DNA of 64,000 nucleotides from assembly GCA_009809945.1 (NCBI GenBank), contig WTPW01000559.1:168767-232766 (forward strand), written 5' to 3'. A program made the translations under genes and the position numbers. This document shows, one piece after another, positions 1 to 12,419 of the stretch (position 1 is the stretch's first letter; each line of letters opens with the position of its first letter). The DNA is from Gigaspora margarita. Lineage: Eukaryota; Glomeromycota; Glomeromycetes; Diversisporales; Gigasporaceae. The notes under the pieces are model-generated. The model searched no databases, was not told the DNA's origin, and saw only the letters and a program-made list of their open reading frames with translations.

Positions 1-1080
1 GGGGTGTAGCAAAGAGACATGTGTGAGAAAACTGTGACTATACGTGGAAGGAACTACAAAAAAATGTACAAATTGCACTTGACTCTATTCCAGTTAAAAG
101 GGTCAGAAAATATACAAGGCTTTCTTACTAATAGATGAATGCTTATCGAAAAGGGTAACTGGCCGAGCAGCAGAGTACACTGTCAAAAAGCAAAGGAGTT
201 ATCGCTCAATTAGTAGGGTAGATTTGGTTGAAAATAACGAATGACGATTAGTTAATTTTTTTAAATTTTTTTTATATTAATAAAATATGAATAAATATTG
301 AATATTTGGCTATAAGTGTTATAATTGATAAGTTAAAAAAGTGTATTAGATCATAATTTATATCAAATATGAAATGTGATTATCACATTATCGTATCTTA
401 TCGCATCACATCAGTTATGCAATAAAAAGTATTAAAAAATATATAATAAAAAAGTATAAAAGTAAATATGCAATAAATATGATGATAAATATAATGATAA
501 ATATATTAAATATGTGATAAATATGATGATAAAAATATATTAAATATGTGATAAAAAAGTAAATATATATGAATAAAAAATACAAAGAAATAACAAATAA
601 TGCATTTTTACCTTACGTTTCGAAGCGTTACAGAATTTTTTTCAACTTTGTCGTAATTTGTGTTAAGTAATTTTCTATTTTGGAACCTTTCAGATGAAAT
701 CACATGATGGCCTGCAGTGCATTTCTATTGGATAATACTAGATTACACTGCAGATAAAAAATTGGTGCCTATATATAAGAGGTGATGGCTTTAGGTAAAA
801 TCTACTATATTTTTGTTCTATTTTCTTTATAATTTGTATTCAACTAAAAACAAATCAAATTTAAAAAAATAAATTAAATAAATAAATTAAAATAAACAAA
901 AACTAAAAAAAAAACAATAAATAAAAAAGGTAAAAAAAAAAAACAAAAAAATAAAGAATTAAAATACATGTGATTGACTTTGTTGATCAATTATAGAGGA
1001 TTAATATAAATTAATACCCTAAATTTAAAGTATATATTTATAGTATTTAATTAATAAAAGTATATATTAAATATATATTC
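1..1080. other. A/T-rich intergenic DNA, no gene seen
   Basis: No coding sequence is recognisable in any frame. The stretch is A/T-rich with short repeats of ATGATAAATAT type around 470-560 and A-rich low-complexity DNA at 850-960. A small inverted motif with CTGCAGTG and CACTGCAG lies at about 711-754, followed by CTATATATAAG at 769-779, which resembles a TATA box but has no gene behind it. Confidence 0.6.
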
Positions 1081-1084
1081 TAAT

Positions 1085-1160
1085 TTGGTGTAGTGACTTA
1101 GAGAAGTTGTTATCACCCCAAGTAGCAAGTTGAGGATTCAAATCCCACTAGTGATAAATT
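1085..1160 (+). repeat. Possible tRNA-derived SINE head
   Basis: A tRNA-like segment carries an A-box-like TGACTTAGAG at 1094-1103 and a good B box, GATTCAAATCC, at 1135-1145. The D-stem can be read but the acceptor stem does not pair, so it is not a working tRNA gene. A SINE tail could run to about 1480, but no clear target duplication was found. It resembles the better-supported SINE at 57880-58470 in architecture, not in sequence. A degenerate tRNA pseudogene is the alternative. Confidence 0.4.
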
Positions 1161-1484
1161 TAAAAAATAGACCTGTGTTTTAGTAACCTGTTTCTTAATA
1201 TTAGTTGAGCATATAACCTATAGTTTTGGTTCTACTATCTCAAATAGAAGCTCTTAGGCACAATTGTGCAATATTGTACAAACAAATCCAAGGAAACAGA
1301 GGAATTAGCAAGCTCTGAGTAAAAAGATAAAGAAAAGATCTTTAATAGTACTACTAAAAAGGTTAGTGCTAGGCTTAAACTAAATCTTATAAGGGCAATA
1401 TAAGGTATAATAGTGGTTTAAAAATAACCTCTAACTGCAAGTGTTGGTTTATACTATAGTACAATTGCTAAAGACTATATAGTA

Positions 1485-1678
1485 CCATATTCCTCTGAAA
1501 ATAAGCACCCCCAAAAATAAGCACCCCCTACAATTTATATATATCTAAAAATAAGCACCTCTTATATAATAGAAATAAGCAACTAAATATCAAATCATTT
1601 GAATTATTAGTTGAGATTATACCCGAAAATAAGCACCCCTATAGTAAAAAAAGGGTGCTTATTTTTGGAAGAATATGG
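1485..1678. mobile_element. TA-flanked MITE (Tc1/mariner-like)
   Basis: Terminal inverted repeats start CCATATTC and extend inward through a GAAAATAAGCACCC motif that is repeated inside the element. The element is flanked by TA on both sides (1483-1484 and 1679-1680). TA duplication with long TIRs fits a Tc1/mariner-type MITE. No transposase is encoded. Confidence 0.65.
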
Positions 1679-1893
1679 TATATATCAAGTTGAATATCAA
1701 CTAGTATTTGTAGTCGATTTTGCATTAGTTAATAAAATTGACTTAGCTGGCTTAGTCAATTTTTCAAAAAATCAACTAAGTTAATTTTATGTTAGATTGT
1801 ATTAAAAATTATAGTACCACTTAAATTTAGGTCAAACCAATTTAGTGATTTAGATTACCCCTCTTTAGTAAAAAGAGATTGGTATATATAGAA

Positions 1894-3960
1894 CTAGTGC
1901 AATGGGTGGCACTTACGTGCCACTCATCTTATTTGTTTTTTATTTTTTATATTATATTAAAAATTTTTTTACAGAAATGTATCTATTGTAGAATACAAAT
2001 ATTTGCATAAATTATATTGAAATTATATGTCACTTTGGCTATACTAACATCTGAATGACAATATAGTTGAATCTTTCTATACAACACTTTTTTTTAATAC
2101 AGAATGAAAAACCAACTTTGCGTTGTTGCTTAATCTTAGATGTGAACATGTGAACATTATTCTATGATTTTATAGTAAATTAAATTTAAAAAAATGTGAC
2201 TAACCAGCTGAAGTTTTCTAATTTCATGTGATGCAAAACAAAAGATCGACTTTGTGGGCCTAATATTAGATTAGTGATGTGCTATTTAAATGATACCTAA
2301 AAAATTTTAGTGTACAGTACATACTGTACATATAGTTCTTTTCTGGCATTTGATTGGCTGGCAAAAGTTATTAGCAAAATTTTAGCATACAGTATGTACA
2401 GTACATATAGTACTGTACGCGGCACATCACAAATATGAGCACAATTACATTAATTTACAGTATATAAAAAGAAAAAAAGAAAAAAATTCCTGAGTAACTG
2501 AAGTTCTTAAATTAATTTACAGTAAATTAAAAAAAAATAAAAAAAAAACTGACCAAAGTTTTTAGATTCTATGTAATACAAAATGAAAATCAACTTTGCA
2601 TGCCCGCCAAATTATATATACAATCTCTTGAAATCAATTGCCAAAGCATAACCCATACTTACCCTAGCAATTTATATACAGTTTTAAATAGAATCATCAT
2701 AGGATGGCTGAAATTTTCTCATAATTTGATTACATTTTCAATATAGCTTCAATTCTGTCATCATTATTAACCTATCAAAAAAGTCATCTATTAATTTACA
2801 GTAAATTAAAAAAAAATAAAAAAAATATAAAAAATATAAAAAAAAAACCAACTGAAGTTTTTAGATTCCATGTAATGTAAAAGAAAAAAACTTATTGACC
2901 AACTAAAGTTTTTAGATTCCATGTAATGCAAATCGAACCAACATTGTGCAGAGGTGTGAACATGATTATTTAAGTAAAAAAAAACTGCCCAGCTGATTAA
3001 AGTTTTCAGATTCTATGCAATGTAAAACAAAAGTCAAGTATGCATGGCCTAATTATACATATATTCTCTTGAAAACAATTGCCAAAGTGAACTCTATACT
3101 TACCTTGGCAATTTATACAGTTTTAAATATAATTATTATAAGATGACAGAAATATTCCCATAATTTGATCATGTTTTGAATGCAGCTTTAATATTAGTAA
3201 CATATCAAATATGACAAATCGTATGCAAAAAGAGTTAGCTAATAATTTATGGTAAATTAAAAAAAAAAAATAAAAATAAAAAAAAAAACTGACCAAAGTT
3301 TTCAGATTCTATTTAATGCAAAACAAAAACTTTGCTTAAGAAAAATCTGACCAACAAACTGAAAATTTTAGATTACATATAATGCAAAATAAAAATCAAC
3401 TTTGCACTGCTTAATTTTAGATATAAGTTACAAAAATTTTTAAAAAAACAACTGACCAACTGATCAAAGTTTTCAGATTCCATGTAATACAAAATGGAAG
3501 CCAACTTTGCGTCGTCAAATTATACATACATTCTCTTGAAAATAATTGCCAAAGCAAACTCCATACTTATCCTGTCGATTTATATACAGTTTTAAATAGG
3601 ATTATCATAGGATGACCAAAAATTTTCCATAATTTGATCACATTTTGGATGCAGCTTTAATTGTCATTATTATTAACTCATCACAAAAGGTAGTTATAAT
3701 TTACAGTAAATTAAAAAAAACAAAAAACAAAAATAGAAAAAAAAAACTGACTGAAGTTTTCAGAAAGCAAATAAATAAAACTGCTAAATTTAAATATGTC
3801 GTCATTATTAACCGTAAGTTTTCCCACACGTTTTCTGAAGTTGACCAATTAATAATATTTAAACGTGAACTTAGCTGTCGTCATTATTACCCCAAACTTT
3901 CGGGTCAAAAACTTCGGAGTGCACCGGAATCATAGTCGGTTTGATAGGAATTGATCAATT
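1894..3960 (-). repeat. Satellite block (minus copy) with hairpin/CTAG terminus
   Basis: Degenerate tandem units carry the same landmarks: GTAAATTAA, GAAGTTTTCAGATTCCATG, TAATGCAAAAC and CAACTTTGC. The block is the inverted counterpart of the one at 41690-47929. Its outer end at 1894 reads, on the minus strand, a roughly 11-bp stem hairpin (1902-1926), a short spacer and CTAG followed by T, the arrangement of a Helitron 3' end. Unit length is about 120 bp with large variation. The inner end near 3960 is not sharp. No protein is encoded; an open frame at 3645-3935 is repeat sequence. Confidence 0.65.
2273..2436. mobile_element. Short TIR element inside satellite block
   Basis: GTGATGTGC at the left and GCACATCAC at the right bound a segment full of GTACAGTAC/TGTACAGTAC palindromes. 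No target duplication is visible, so the boundaries are tentative. Confidence 0.35.
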
Positions 3961-5155
3961 TTGTCCAAAGATCATTAAAAATTTTATTAATGAAATCATG
4001 TCCATTCATTAAGTAAAAAATGCCCAGCTGATAATTTTTCTATAAAACCTTCTAACAACTAGGGTTAAATGCCGGCCTAGATCTGACGTACCCGACCCGG
4101 AAATTTGGCTAACCTCCTGTAAAAAATTTTATTCCACGAATGATATCATATATCTGATAATAGTCAGTTCATTAATAATAATATTTGCAATGTATTATCA
4201 GATATTACAATAATGTATTTTAGTCGACGATCGAACTTGAGTGCACGTAAACATATGTATTATTAGTTTTCCCGTCCCAAATTTGTAAACAATACAGGTG
4301 TTATCCTAGTCACTCTATTGAATAAACTTAAATTAATAATATATATATATATATATAATTATGAATAACATTGCCTGACTTATATCTGGCATTGTTTATT
4401 AATAAAGAATGTCATGGCACGTCAGGAGGCTAAATAATAATAATAATAATAAATAAATAAATAAAATAAATATATAAATAAATAAAATAAAATAAAATAA
4501 ATAAATAAATAAAAAAAATTGACGACTTTATTAATTCCTTTGTACACATATTTGTGCATTTTTTGTGATCTATAATAGTATATTAGAGAAAAAAAAGAAT
4601 CGAACCAGTAAAATTTCTCTGTTAATGATTGATGTTATGTAAATCACACAAACGTGTGAGTGTGATTCCTAATTTATCATCAAAAAAATTTAAAAAGATC
4701 AATATACTAAGAAATATATTGATAAAAAAATAATCACTTCTTTGTCTTTGGAAAGCGCATTTTTAGGATAAGGATATTTTTAAATTTTAAATTTCTTATG
4801 CCCCTAAAAAAATTTTATTGAATTACTGTTGAACAATTTTTTCGGGGAATTTGCTCCGAATTAAATAATCAATTAATTCTCTTTAACGCATATATAATAT
4901 ATAATTTAATTTTAATACGCATATAAAGTTGATCGCGAAAGTCTCGTCACTTTAATTCACTATAACCAATCATTTATGACAAATATTTTTCTCCTGATGT
5001 TTAACGTCGCATATAAGTGATTATCCGACAAACTCATATGATCATGAAAAAATTTCTTACTGTTATTTTTTTTATGTGTTATGACGTAATCATGTTTATT
5101 CAAATTAAAACTCAGAGGGCGACTCCTTACCAATCATGAACATAAATTGCCGGAT
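3960..5155. other. Intergenic, with microsatellite 4434-4515
   Basis: No gene is recognised. An (AATAAT)n/(AATAAA)n microsatellite lies at about 4434-4515 and an (AT)n run at 4338-4358. The remainder is A/T-rich unique sequence with no family I can name. Confidence 0.5.
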
Positions 5156-5160
5156 AACGC

Positions 5161-5277
5161 CATTATTGGGCAAATTGGTGATACGGTAATTTGACAAATG
5201 ATTGTCTACACGTACCGCAGAGCGACACGTGATCATTTGCCAAATTACCGTTATTCACCAATTTTTGCCCAATAATG
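5161..5277. repeat. Short foldback MITE
   Basis: A 117-bp palindrome with arms of about 55 bp around an ACCGCAGAG centre; both ends read CATTATTGGGCAAA inward. No target duplication was found, so the family is unassigned. It could form a single hairpin RNA if transcribed. Confidence 0.6.
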
Positions 5278-5578
5278 TATACTTATTTGTCAGAGTGGCT
5301 TCATATCTACGTAATAAAAACTGTAGCACCACTCTCATTAGGAACCCATATTCATATACTTTCTAAAAATATCAACAATCTAACCCATTCTGTTTGTCTG
5401 ATCCAAGAGATAATTGTAATTTGATTTATAATTGTTCTTTTTTTGAGATTATTAACTGAGCCACATTTAGTTCTCGAAGAAACGGAATCAAATAAACAAG
5501 TTAATTTCTGGATTTCCCCGAATTTTCCCAAAGTTTGTAAACAAGGGGTTGAAAAAAAATTAAAAAAAAATTACCACC

Positions 5579-5611
<33 letters not shown>
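5579..5611. repeat. Poly(A) tract
   Basis: A near-pure adenine run, interrupted only near its start. It makes an apparent lysine-rich frame that is not a gene. It could be the tail of an old retroposed sequence, but no body is recognised upstream. Confidence 0.7.
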
Positions 5612-5614
<3 letters not shown>

Positions 5615-5656
5615 GCCAAACAAGATGAACCGCTTATAACCCCTTACATAAAGTAT

Positions 5657-6085
5657 CATATCGGCGGATTTGCGAAATTACTATGAAAATTTTCAAATAT
5701 TTGACAAAGAATAACCTGTGACCTGCTGGTCCATTTTAGATGCTTTTACTGCCAAAATGACCGTCTCGGTGAGACGATTCTAAAGAGCCCAATATCATTA
5801 AAATCTGATCACGGAATCCCGAGAACGCTAACGTTTTGTTTACATCGGGTATTACCGGATGGGTTTTAATTAGTAAAACCCATCCGGTAAAAACCGATGT
5901 AAACAAAACGTTAGCGTTCTCGGGATTCCGTGATCAGATTTTAATGATATTGGGCTCTTTAGAATCGTCTCACCGAGACGGTCATTTTGGCAGTAAAAGC
6001 ATCTAAAATGGACCAGCAGGTCACAGGTTATTCTTTGTCAAATATTTGAAAATTTTCATAGTAATTTCGCAAATCCGCCGATATG
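5657..6085. repeat. Near-perfect 429-bp foldback palindrome
   Basis: Two arms of about 210 bp are almost identical inverted copies meeting near 5871, with outer ends CATATCGGCGG / CCGCCGATATG. Only a few differences between arms are visible near the centre. No open frame and no convincing target duplication. The ends resemble those of the element at 48706-49201 (CATATCGGCC), suggesting one family of TIR or foldback transposons. A transcript would form a long hairpin. Confidence 0.8.
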
Positions 6086-6089
6086 TTAG

Positions 6090-7560
6090 ATTAATATATA
6101 CTGATACTGGTAATATACTGATAATTGTTGTATATACTGATAAAATATACTAATAATATATACTAATAATATATGCAAACAATATTTAAAACATTCAATT
6201 ACCTCTTTTTTTAACCATCTTTGAACAAATATACTGATAATATATACTGATAATATATACAGGCAATATTCAAAGCATTCAAGTGCCTCTTTTTCTTAAC
6301 CATCTTAGAACAAAGAATAATTCCTATTTTTCTTTGTACTTGTTCATACTTCAAAACCCCCTAATTTCTTCTTTCTTCTTTTTTCTTTTTTACACGCCTA
6401 AAATAGATATTCTTTCAAAAATTTTAATTTTTCATAATCAAAATGCATCTTGAGCGTGCCAAATAATCTACATAATTAATGAACACAACATGAAAATATT
6501 CGCTTGTTACAACTTTAATCTCAAAACCACTACTGTGGATTTTTTTCTTTATTCTAATTAGTTCTTATTTTTATCTAACGTAGGAAATTTTTAAAATTTT
6601 ACACTAGTTACGTACCAGGTTTACCTTTTTTAATTTTAATTATACAGTATATTTAGTTTATTTCGTCGTTATTTTTACGTTCAACGTATGTTATAAACTA
6701 TATGTTATTTCTGAGTTTATCTACAAAATACGATTATATTATGACGCAGCAAACTCAACCATGTTATATTTATATACTTTGTATATAAAATAATATCCAG
6801 TAAAACATTAATATATTTGGCAACTATAATATACAATAACGGTACTGTACATTTATAACTATGTATAAAATAATCTACAGTAAAACACTAATATATTTAG
6901 TTTAAGGGAAAAGCCCTCAATTACGTAATAATAAAATATAGGATGATAGCAGAGAGTTTAAATAGGCGATTCCCGTAATTGGTTGCAGGTATGACAGCTA
7001 GTGTAGAACCTTCGGCCGGACTACTTAAATTAGTGCACATGTGGCTAGTTGTACACTCATCCATGTACAAATACTAGTTCCTCAATAAAATCACCTGCCA
7101 TTATGGACACCTTTAAGGGTAGAGTACAATATTGGAAATTTAATATGAAATCTGTTGCAAATGTTTTTACGTTAGAAACATATTTTAATCTAGAACCTTT
7201 TTATATGCATAAATCTAGTTAAAACGGGCTAAAAAAAAAAAAAAATTAATATATTTGGTATATATACATACACAATATGATAATGATGGGTTGACAGGTG
7301 GATCCATCTTAATTTATTCACAATCACTATATTAAATGTATTAAATGCATATTGCAATTACTAATTTATCCCACACTTATTAAATTGGTTGAAATGTTTT
7401 GTGATTATTTACATGCCGACATCCCATTTAAAATGTATCATTATGGTTAGCAAGGAATTTATTTTTGTTAGTATACGGAAGGTGTGAAGTTTAGAGATTA
7501 ATGTGATTTTTCGTTGTTTTGTTGATTTTCACAGATCTTGCCTCGTGACTGATGCTAATT
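6090..7560. other. Intergenic with direct repeats
   Basis: Short (ATATACTGATA)n repeats at 6095-6260 and two copies of a roughly 65-bp segment (about 6170-6235 and 6248-6312, landmark CCTCTTTTTCTTAACCATC). A segment at about 6920-7095 has a more balanced base composition and ends in CTCAATAAAATC, like a retrotransposon or gene 3' end, but no partner repeat was found in the window. Confidence 0.4.
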
Positions 7561-8905
7561 GGCTAGAATCAGAACGGTGGGGGAAATTTTAGTGAATGCA
7601 AATGCATGCCCTACGAAATGCCACCCTAAATACAAGTCTTCTTTTGGCCCAACTAATATTACATTTACGGGTTTTTACCTCACTAAATGCAATAACTCTC
7701 TAAATGCACGGTCCCGCCGCAATCATTTAGAGAGTTGTGACTGTATATTACCTTGTTTTTTTTCGATTTTCAATAAAAGTTTATCATCGTGAGATTCCAA
7801 GAATTTGAGAATTATCTAATTTATCAAATAAATTGTAAAGAAAAAATTTTCGTACGAAAATACGGCGTAAACCAAAATTTTACGCTACTAATTCCCAAAT
7901 AAATACATAGAAATCTCATATGAGAATCATATGTCAGAAATTTCTTTAGACTCAAGATAATTCGATATTGCTAATCTCCTTAGTTCTAAATTTAGCTTCA
8001 ATGAATCAAGTATTGGTCTTGCTTGCTAGTCTCAGGCTAATGAATTTTTTTTTTTTTATATTCAATACGTTAATTTGTTTGGAAAAATCCGTAGGAATAT
8101 TTAATCGGATATTCAAGATTATATTCATTGAGTTCGGAAAAATCCGTGGGAATATTTAATCGAATATTCAAGATTATATTCATTGAGTTCATCTCTTTAA
8201 TCTGAAAAAGTGTTAATGAAATTATACAGACTATTCCTAAAGATGATTGTTTGAAAGAACTGAAATATCTCAGATCAAATAGCAGCTAAGTACGTACGTA
8301 TCTCAAGATCTCTATTTGCTTTTGGCTTTTGGCCCTGATCGACATCATTATATGGCTAATAACGCAAACGTTGTATAATCTTAAAAAAGTTACTATCCCT
8401 GCGTAAAATCATGCCATATAATAAGAATTTCTCTTCATTTTGTGTCTCAGGGCTCTTTTCACTAGAAAAAACTCGAATCTTTTCAAGTATTATCAATTTA
8501 GAATGCTCGAATCCCTTACTTCAAAGACAATAAGTTTGAGGCTATTAATCATTCTCATTATCTTTCATTTTCATAACATTGACAAGATTGATTTTGGCCT
8601 TCATATGATTGTCCAGTTAACAGGTAATGAAAAATCTCATGAATGGCGTAAAATGTATTAGCTTTTTTTAATTCTCTCATTAAATAACTCATAATGTGCA
8701 CGTCGTAAAATTATTGATGACACAATTAAAATAAAAATAAGAATGACATAATAAATTTTCATATATATAAAGTCAATGGCTTGACATATTACTTTCGAAT
8801 TACAAACTGTCATATTCTTCTAACGAACAACTAGAAAAAAAGGCATATTTCTTTTGAATTACAAAATGTCATATTCTTTTAACGAAAAAACTAGAAAAAA
8901 TTATC
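7560..8905 (+). other. Unassigned, possibly decayed genic DNA
   Basis: Base composition is slightly less A/T-biased than its surroundings, and short open frames exist at 7559-7792, 7968-8159 and 8440-8661, none resembling a family I recognise. A hairpin with CAACTCTCTAAATG-type arms lies near 7692-7738. A tandem duplication of about 55-60 bp lies at 8079-8190 (landmark ATATTCAAGATTATATTCA twice). Leucine-rich fragments hint at a broken F-box or LRR-type gene, but this is speculation. Confidence 0.3.
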
Positions 8906-8913
8906 TCTGACAA

Positions 8914-9051
8914 AAATATAAATTTCTTTGATCGTAATGAATTTAGAAACGTTGAAAAAACTTGCTGAAGGAGTGTCCGGCTCTATATATAAATCTGAAT
9001 GGAAAGAATATAGATTAACTGTTGCACTTAAAAGTACAAGCCAAAAATTTG
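8914..9051 (+). pseudogene. Kinase N-lobe relic
   Basis: The translation contains the fragment EGVSGSIYKSEWKEYRLTVA followed by LKST, which is the glycine-rich loop through the VAxK lysine of the fungal tyrosine-kinase-like family (usual form GxGxFGxVYKSEW). Upstream residues FFDRNEFRNVEK fit the segment normally preceding the loop but lie in another frame; one extra base in an A run near 8957 separates them. The first two loop glycines are degraded. The exon ends at a GTAAGT donor (about 9052). No later exons were found before the next kinase starts at 9705, so this is probably a decayed upstream paralogue. Confidence 0.65.
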
Positions 9052-9059
9052 TAAGTACG

Positions 9060-9700
9060 ATTCATATTTGATTAACGGTAATATTTGATCTATATCAGAT
9101 GGCTAGTATGATTTATCTTGTGACACTTGAACAGTTAATCCATAGAGAAGTCTCCGAACACCTACCACTTCACGTGGTTTTGCACATACCAAATAATAAA
9201 TTTAAATTTAAGGTTAGGTTAGTGTTTTGGCTTTGATTAATTGATTTATATTTGAGTGCTGCAAGGGAAAAGGAGTTCGGACTTTCAAGTATGTCAAAAT
9301 CTAAAACCCGAAAGGCCTTGGCAGCAGTCATTTGATAGTGCAAAATCACGTGAACTCGTATATCAAATATTAATATCGTGCAAGGGGCCCCTTGTAATAT
9401 ACCCCTTGGGTGTGTTCCAAGATTATATTTTGTAAGAGCCTGGGTACAAATCAAAGGCTGATTTAATAAAAAATTTCCCTTATAAACCAATTTATGCTCT
9501 TTACAAGATACCCTCATATAATATATCCTGCTATATACAATATACCCGGGTATAAATCAAAACTTATTGTTGCACGGTAATTTATGACAGGTTGCCATAA
9601 TCCTAGACACCTTAATGTCTGGAGACTTTACCTTAACCCAGTGATCAACGATCGTATGATAAAACATTTAATAACGTCATTTATTTACGTACTATAACAA
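9060..9700. other. Intergenic upstream of kinase 1; contains a dispersed repeat
   Basis: About 9380-9560 is related to 58750-58990 (landmarks ACAAATCAAAGGC / GCAAATCAAAGGC and GTATAAATCAAA). The motif AACCCAGTGATCAAC at 9637-9651 recurs at about 40345. No promoter element is convincing; CGTACTATA at 9689-9697 also precedes kinase 2 (36321-36329). Confidence 0.45.
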
Positions 9701-9704
9701 GAAA

Positions 9705-10955
9705 ATGAATAAATCAATTGATCTCCAAAAATGGTTCGAAAAGACTTTAAAAGAAGATGATATCATTAAATATGATTATTCTGTATATGAAAATGTAGAA
9801 GAAATTGGAACAGGTAAGGCTTTCTCATTAGATTAGATATACAATCGGATAAACTGGTATTTATGCCAATTTAAATTTATAAGGCGGATTTGGTATTGTT
9901 TATTCTGCTAATTATGATGGGAAAAAGTTCGCATTGAAAAGTCTCAAATGTGAAGAAGCAAATAAAAAAGCGTCCAAAGAATTTATTAAGGAGGTAATCA
10001 TTTTCATTGTTTCACTGATTTTTTATACGATCTAATACTGTAGTTATATATATATAGCTTAAACAATTACGTACTATTACTTCTCATCATAACATCAATC
10101 GATTCTATGGAATTACGCACGGTATTGTAATAATGATATTGTATGCCTAAATAAATATTCATTAAATAATCTTATCTAATCATTATTTAATTAGATCCTG
10201 TAAAAAATAAATTCATGTTGATTCTAGAATTTGCCAACGGAGGAAATCTACGGCAATATTTAGAAAAAAAATGGCAAAATAATACTTATGAAATTTCATT
10301 AAATGAGATTACCCAAATTTCAAAACAAATTACTGAAGGATTAGGACATTTGCATAAAAGTGGTATAATTCATTGTGATTTGGTAATTATCAATTTATCC
10401 TTCAATTATAATTCTCAATATTCTGAAATTATAAATTAATTTTTTAATAATTTTATTAAGCATTCTAAAAATATCTTAATAAATGATGATAAATTTTTAA
10501 TCGCGGACTTTGGATTATCAAGACAAATAGATGATACCTACAGTTGTTCATCTTTAAAAGGCATGCCTGCATATCTTGATCCACATTGTTATTGCCAACC
10601 TGGAAAAAACCCCGATGAGAAATCAGACATTTATAGCTTAGGAGTGATATTTTGGGAGCTTACAAGTGGAGTTCCTCCATTTTTAAATGCAAATAATAGA
10701 TATGCCATATTAACACAAGCATTCGCTGGTTACCGAGAGCAAGCAATTCCCGGTACGCCAACGGATTATGCAAACCTATATAAGAAATGCTGGAATGCTG
10801 TACCAAAAAAACGTCCAAAATTATTGAAAATACTTGAGGTTCTTAATTCAATATCAAAAAGAGAATCCTTACAATTAATTAAAAATCACAATAAAGAACT
10901 TATCCTGATAGATCAGTGTTTTGGCCCGGTATCGGCCAAAATCCGAAACTTCTGA
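9705..10955 (+). CDS. Protein kinase, TPR half lost to a transposon (5 exons)
   Basis: Predicted exons are 9705-9813, 9884-9993, 10058-10121, 10195-10382 and 10461-10955, joined by GT-AG introns in consistent phase, giving about 321 residues. Motifs in order: glycine loop GTGGFGIVY across the first intron, FALKSL with the ATP lysine, LEFANGGNLRQYL, HCDLHSKNIL catalytic loop (non-RD: Cys replaces Arg), ADFGLSR, MPAYLDP in place of APE, DIYSLGVIFWELTSGVPPF and the terminal RP. It belongs to the tyrosine-kinase-like class, probably a cytosolic Ser/Thr or Tyr kinase; the substrate is unknown. The protein parallels 36359-38794 up to KEL near 10900, then the frame enters a transposon at about 10915 and stops at 10955, so the TPR part of its sister is missing. 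The kinase core is complete, so a short kinase may still be made. Confidence 0.85.
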
Positions 10956-11130
10956 AATTGCCGAAACTTCCAAAATGGGAGAAACTCCGAAATGGGCGAA
11001 AGCCTCCGAAACTGGGCGAAACCGCAACTTCCAAAACTTAATGGATAGAATTTTGCTAAAAAAAATACTGGTAATACAGTTAGAAAATAAGTAAAATCTA
11101 AAAAATTATTTATAAAGTTTACCAAGAATT
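10915..11130. mobile_element. hAT-like left end inserted in kinase 1
   Basis: The sister gene's reading ends here and CAGTGTTTTGGCC begins, the usual CAGTG start of hAT-type TIRs, followed by subterminal CCGAAACT repeats up to about 11035. The 8 bases before it are TGATAGAT. No matching right end (CAAAACACTG) was found in the window, so the element is either truncated or its end has decayed. Confidence 0.6.
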
Positions 11131-12119
11131 AGTAAATAATTTTTTTGGTTAAAATTTGTCTATTTTTATCTTATAAGCAACTTACCTCATATGTTCGAAA
11201 ATAAGCTATCCCCCTGATTTTTTTCAAAAATCTCAAAAAATCTGTTAGCAATTGCTACATATAAAAGTCTAAATTTTACTAAGTAAATCTCAAATATGCC
11301 GTTAAATAAGCTTGTTCAAGACATCAAAATACACTTATAATAAAAATTTGTTAGTTTTTGGACAACTTTTTATTAGTACGTTTTTCAATTTTTCAAAACA
11401 TTCAAAAATCTAAAAATAACTACCCCATGATTTTTCGTGTAATTTTTAAGCTTTTTTCTTATAATATAAAATTAAATATTATTATAATATAATCTTATTT
11501 TGAAATATTATCAAAATAATTTTAATTAAAGATTTTAAGTTTTAAAAAAGTAGATTATAAGTATATTTATAGCAATTTTTTAAACAAATTTGCTGAATTT
11601 GCTTACAGTTTAAGGGATAATAAAAAACATATAAAATTACTATAAACTTTGAATCTTTGATGTTTCTTCCTCTACATATTAAAATTAAATTTTCAGAATA
11701 TAGAACAAGTGGAGAAGAAAAAATTGAATTTAAAACTCAAATTAAAATTTCACTGATTTTGCACAAAACAAAAATATAACTTTGCCAAAACAAATATTTG
11801 CCAAACTTAAAATGTAAAAACATGTTCTGAACAACTTTATTTAGGAGATTACCTTGTAAGAAAAATGGGTTATCTATGTGCTAAAGTTAAAATTTTTAAC
11901 TTTTCAATATAAACCTTTTTTTTATTAGGTAACCTACTTTAGGTATGTAATTCTACTTGCACCAAGGTTGAAATGCATTTTCTCAAACCTTTTACTAATA
12001 AAAAATAGATGAAGTTAAGAAATTTTTTTTTGAAAAAAATTTTTTAGAAAAATTTTTTTTCTAACTTTAATACTATTTTTTACTTAGTAAAAGGTCCAAG
12101 AAAATACAAATTTTTTTAT

Positions 12120-12419
12120 GGATTTTGTTAAATTTAGCAGGTTGCGATATCACAGGTTAATCTTTAAAAAAAATTTAAATTATTATTAGTTAAGGTTAGG
12201 GTTCGAGCTAGTATTAAAATTAGGGTTAGATTGCACATATATATATGCAAAATTAAGTACTAAAAACTTTAATTTGAAGCCCAAGAATAGTTTATATAAT
12301 GAATTTCAAGATATTTAAAATTTTTAATTTTTCATCGGGTTGTTTTACAAGGTCCTGTGATCTAATTGGCCAATCATATTAATCTGCGATATAGCAACCT
12401 GCGATATTTAACAATACAC
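12120..12419. mobile_element. TIR element, possible 9-bp duplication
   Basis: Inverted ends share TTGTTAAAT and GCAGGTTGC over about 32 bp. TTTTTTTAT flanks both sides (12111-12119, 12420-12428). The paralogous locus near 62040 lacks the element, so it is an empty-site comparison. A 9-bp duplication would suggest a Mutator-like MITE, but the T-rich flank makes the exact length uncertain. Confidence 0.6.

Noticed and set aside
1085-1160. tRNA gene
   Set aside because: A and B boxes are present but the acceptor and T stems do not pair well; better viewed as a SINE head or tRNA pseudogene.
5443-5628. Frame ending in a long lysine run
   Set aside because: The C-terminal part is the poly(A) tract at 5579-5611; no support for a gene.
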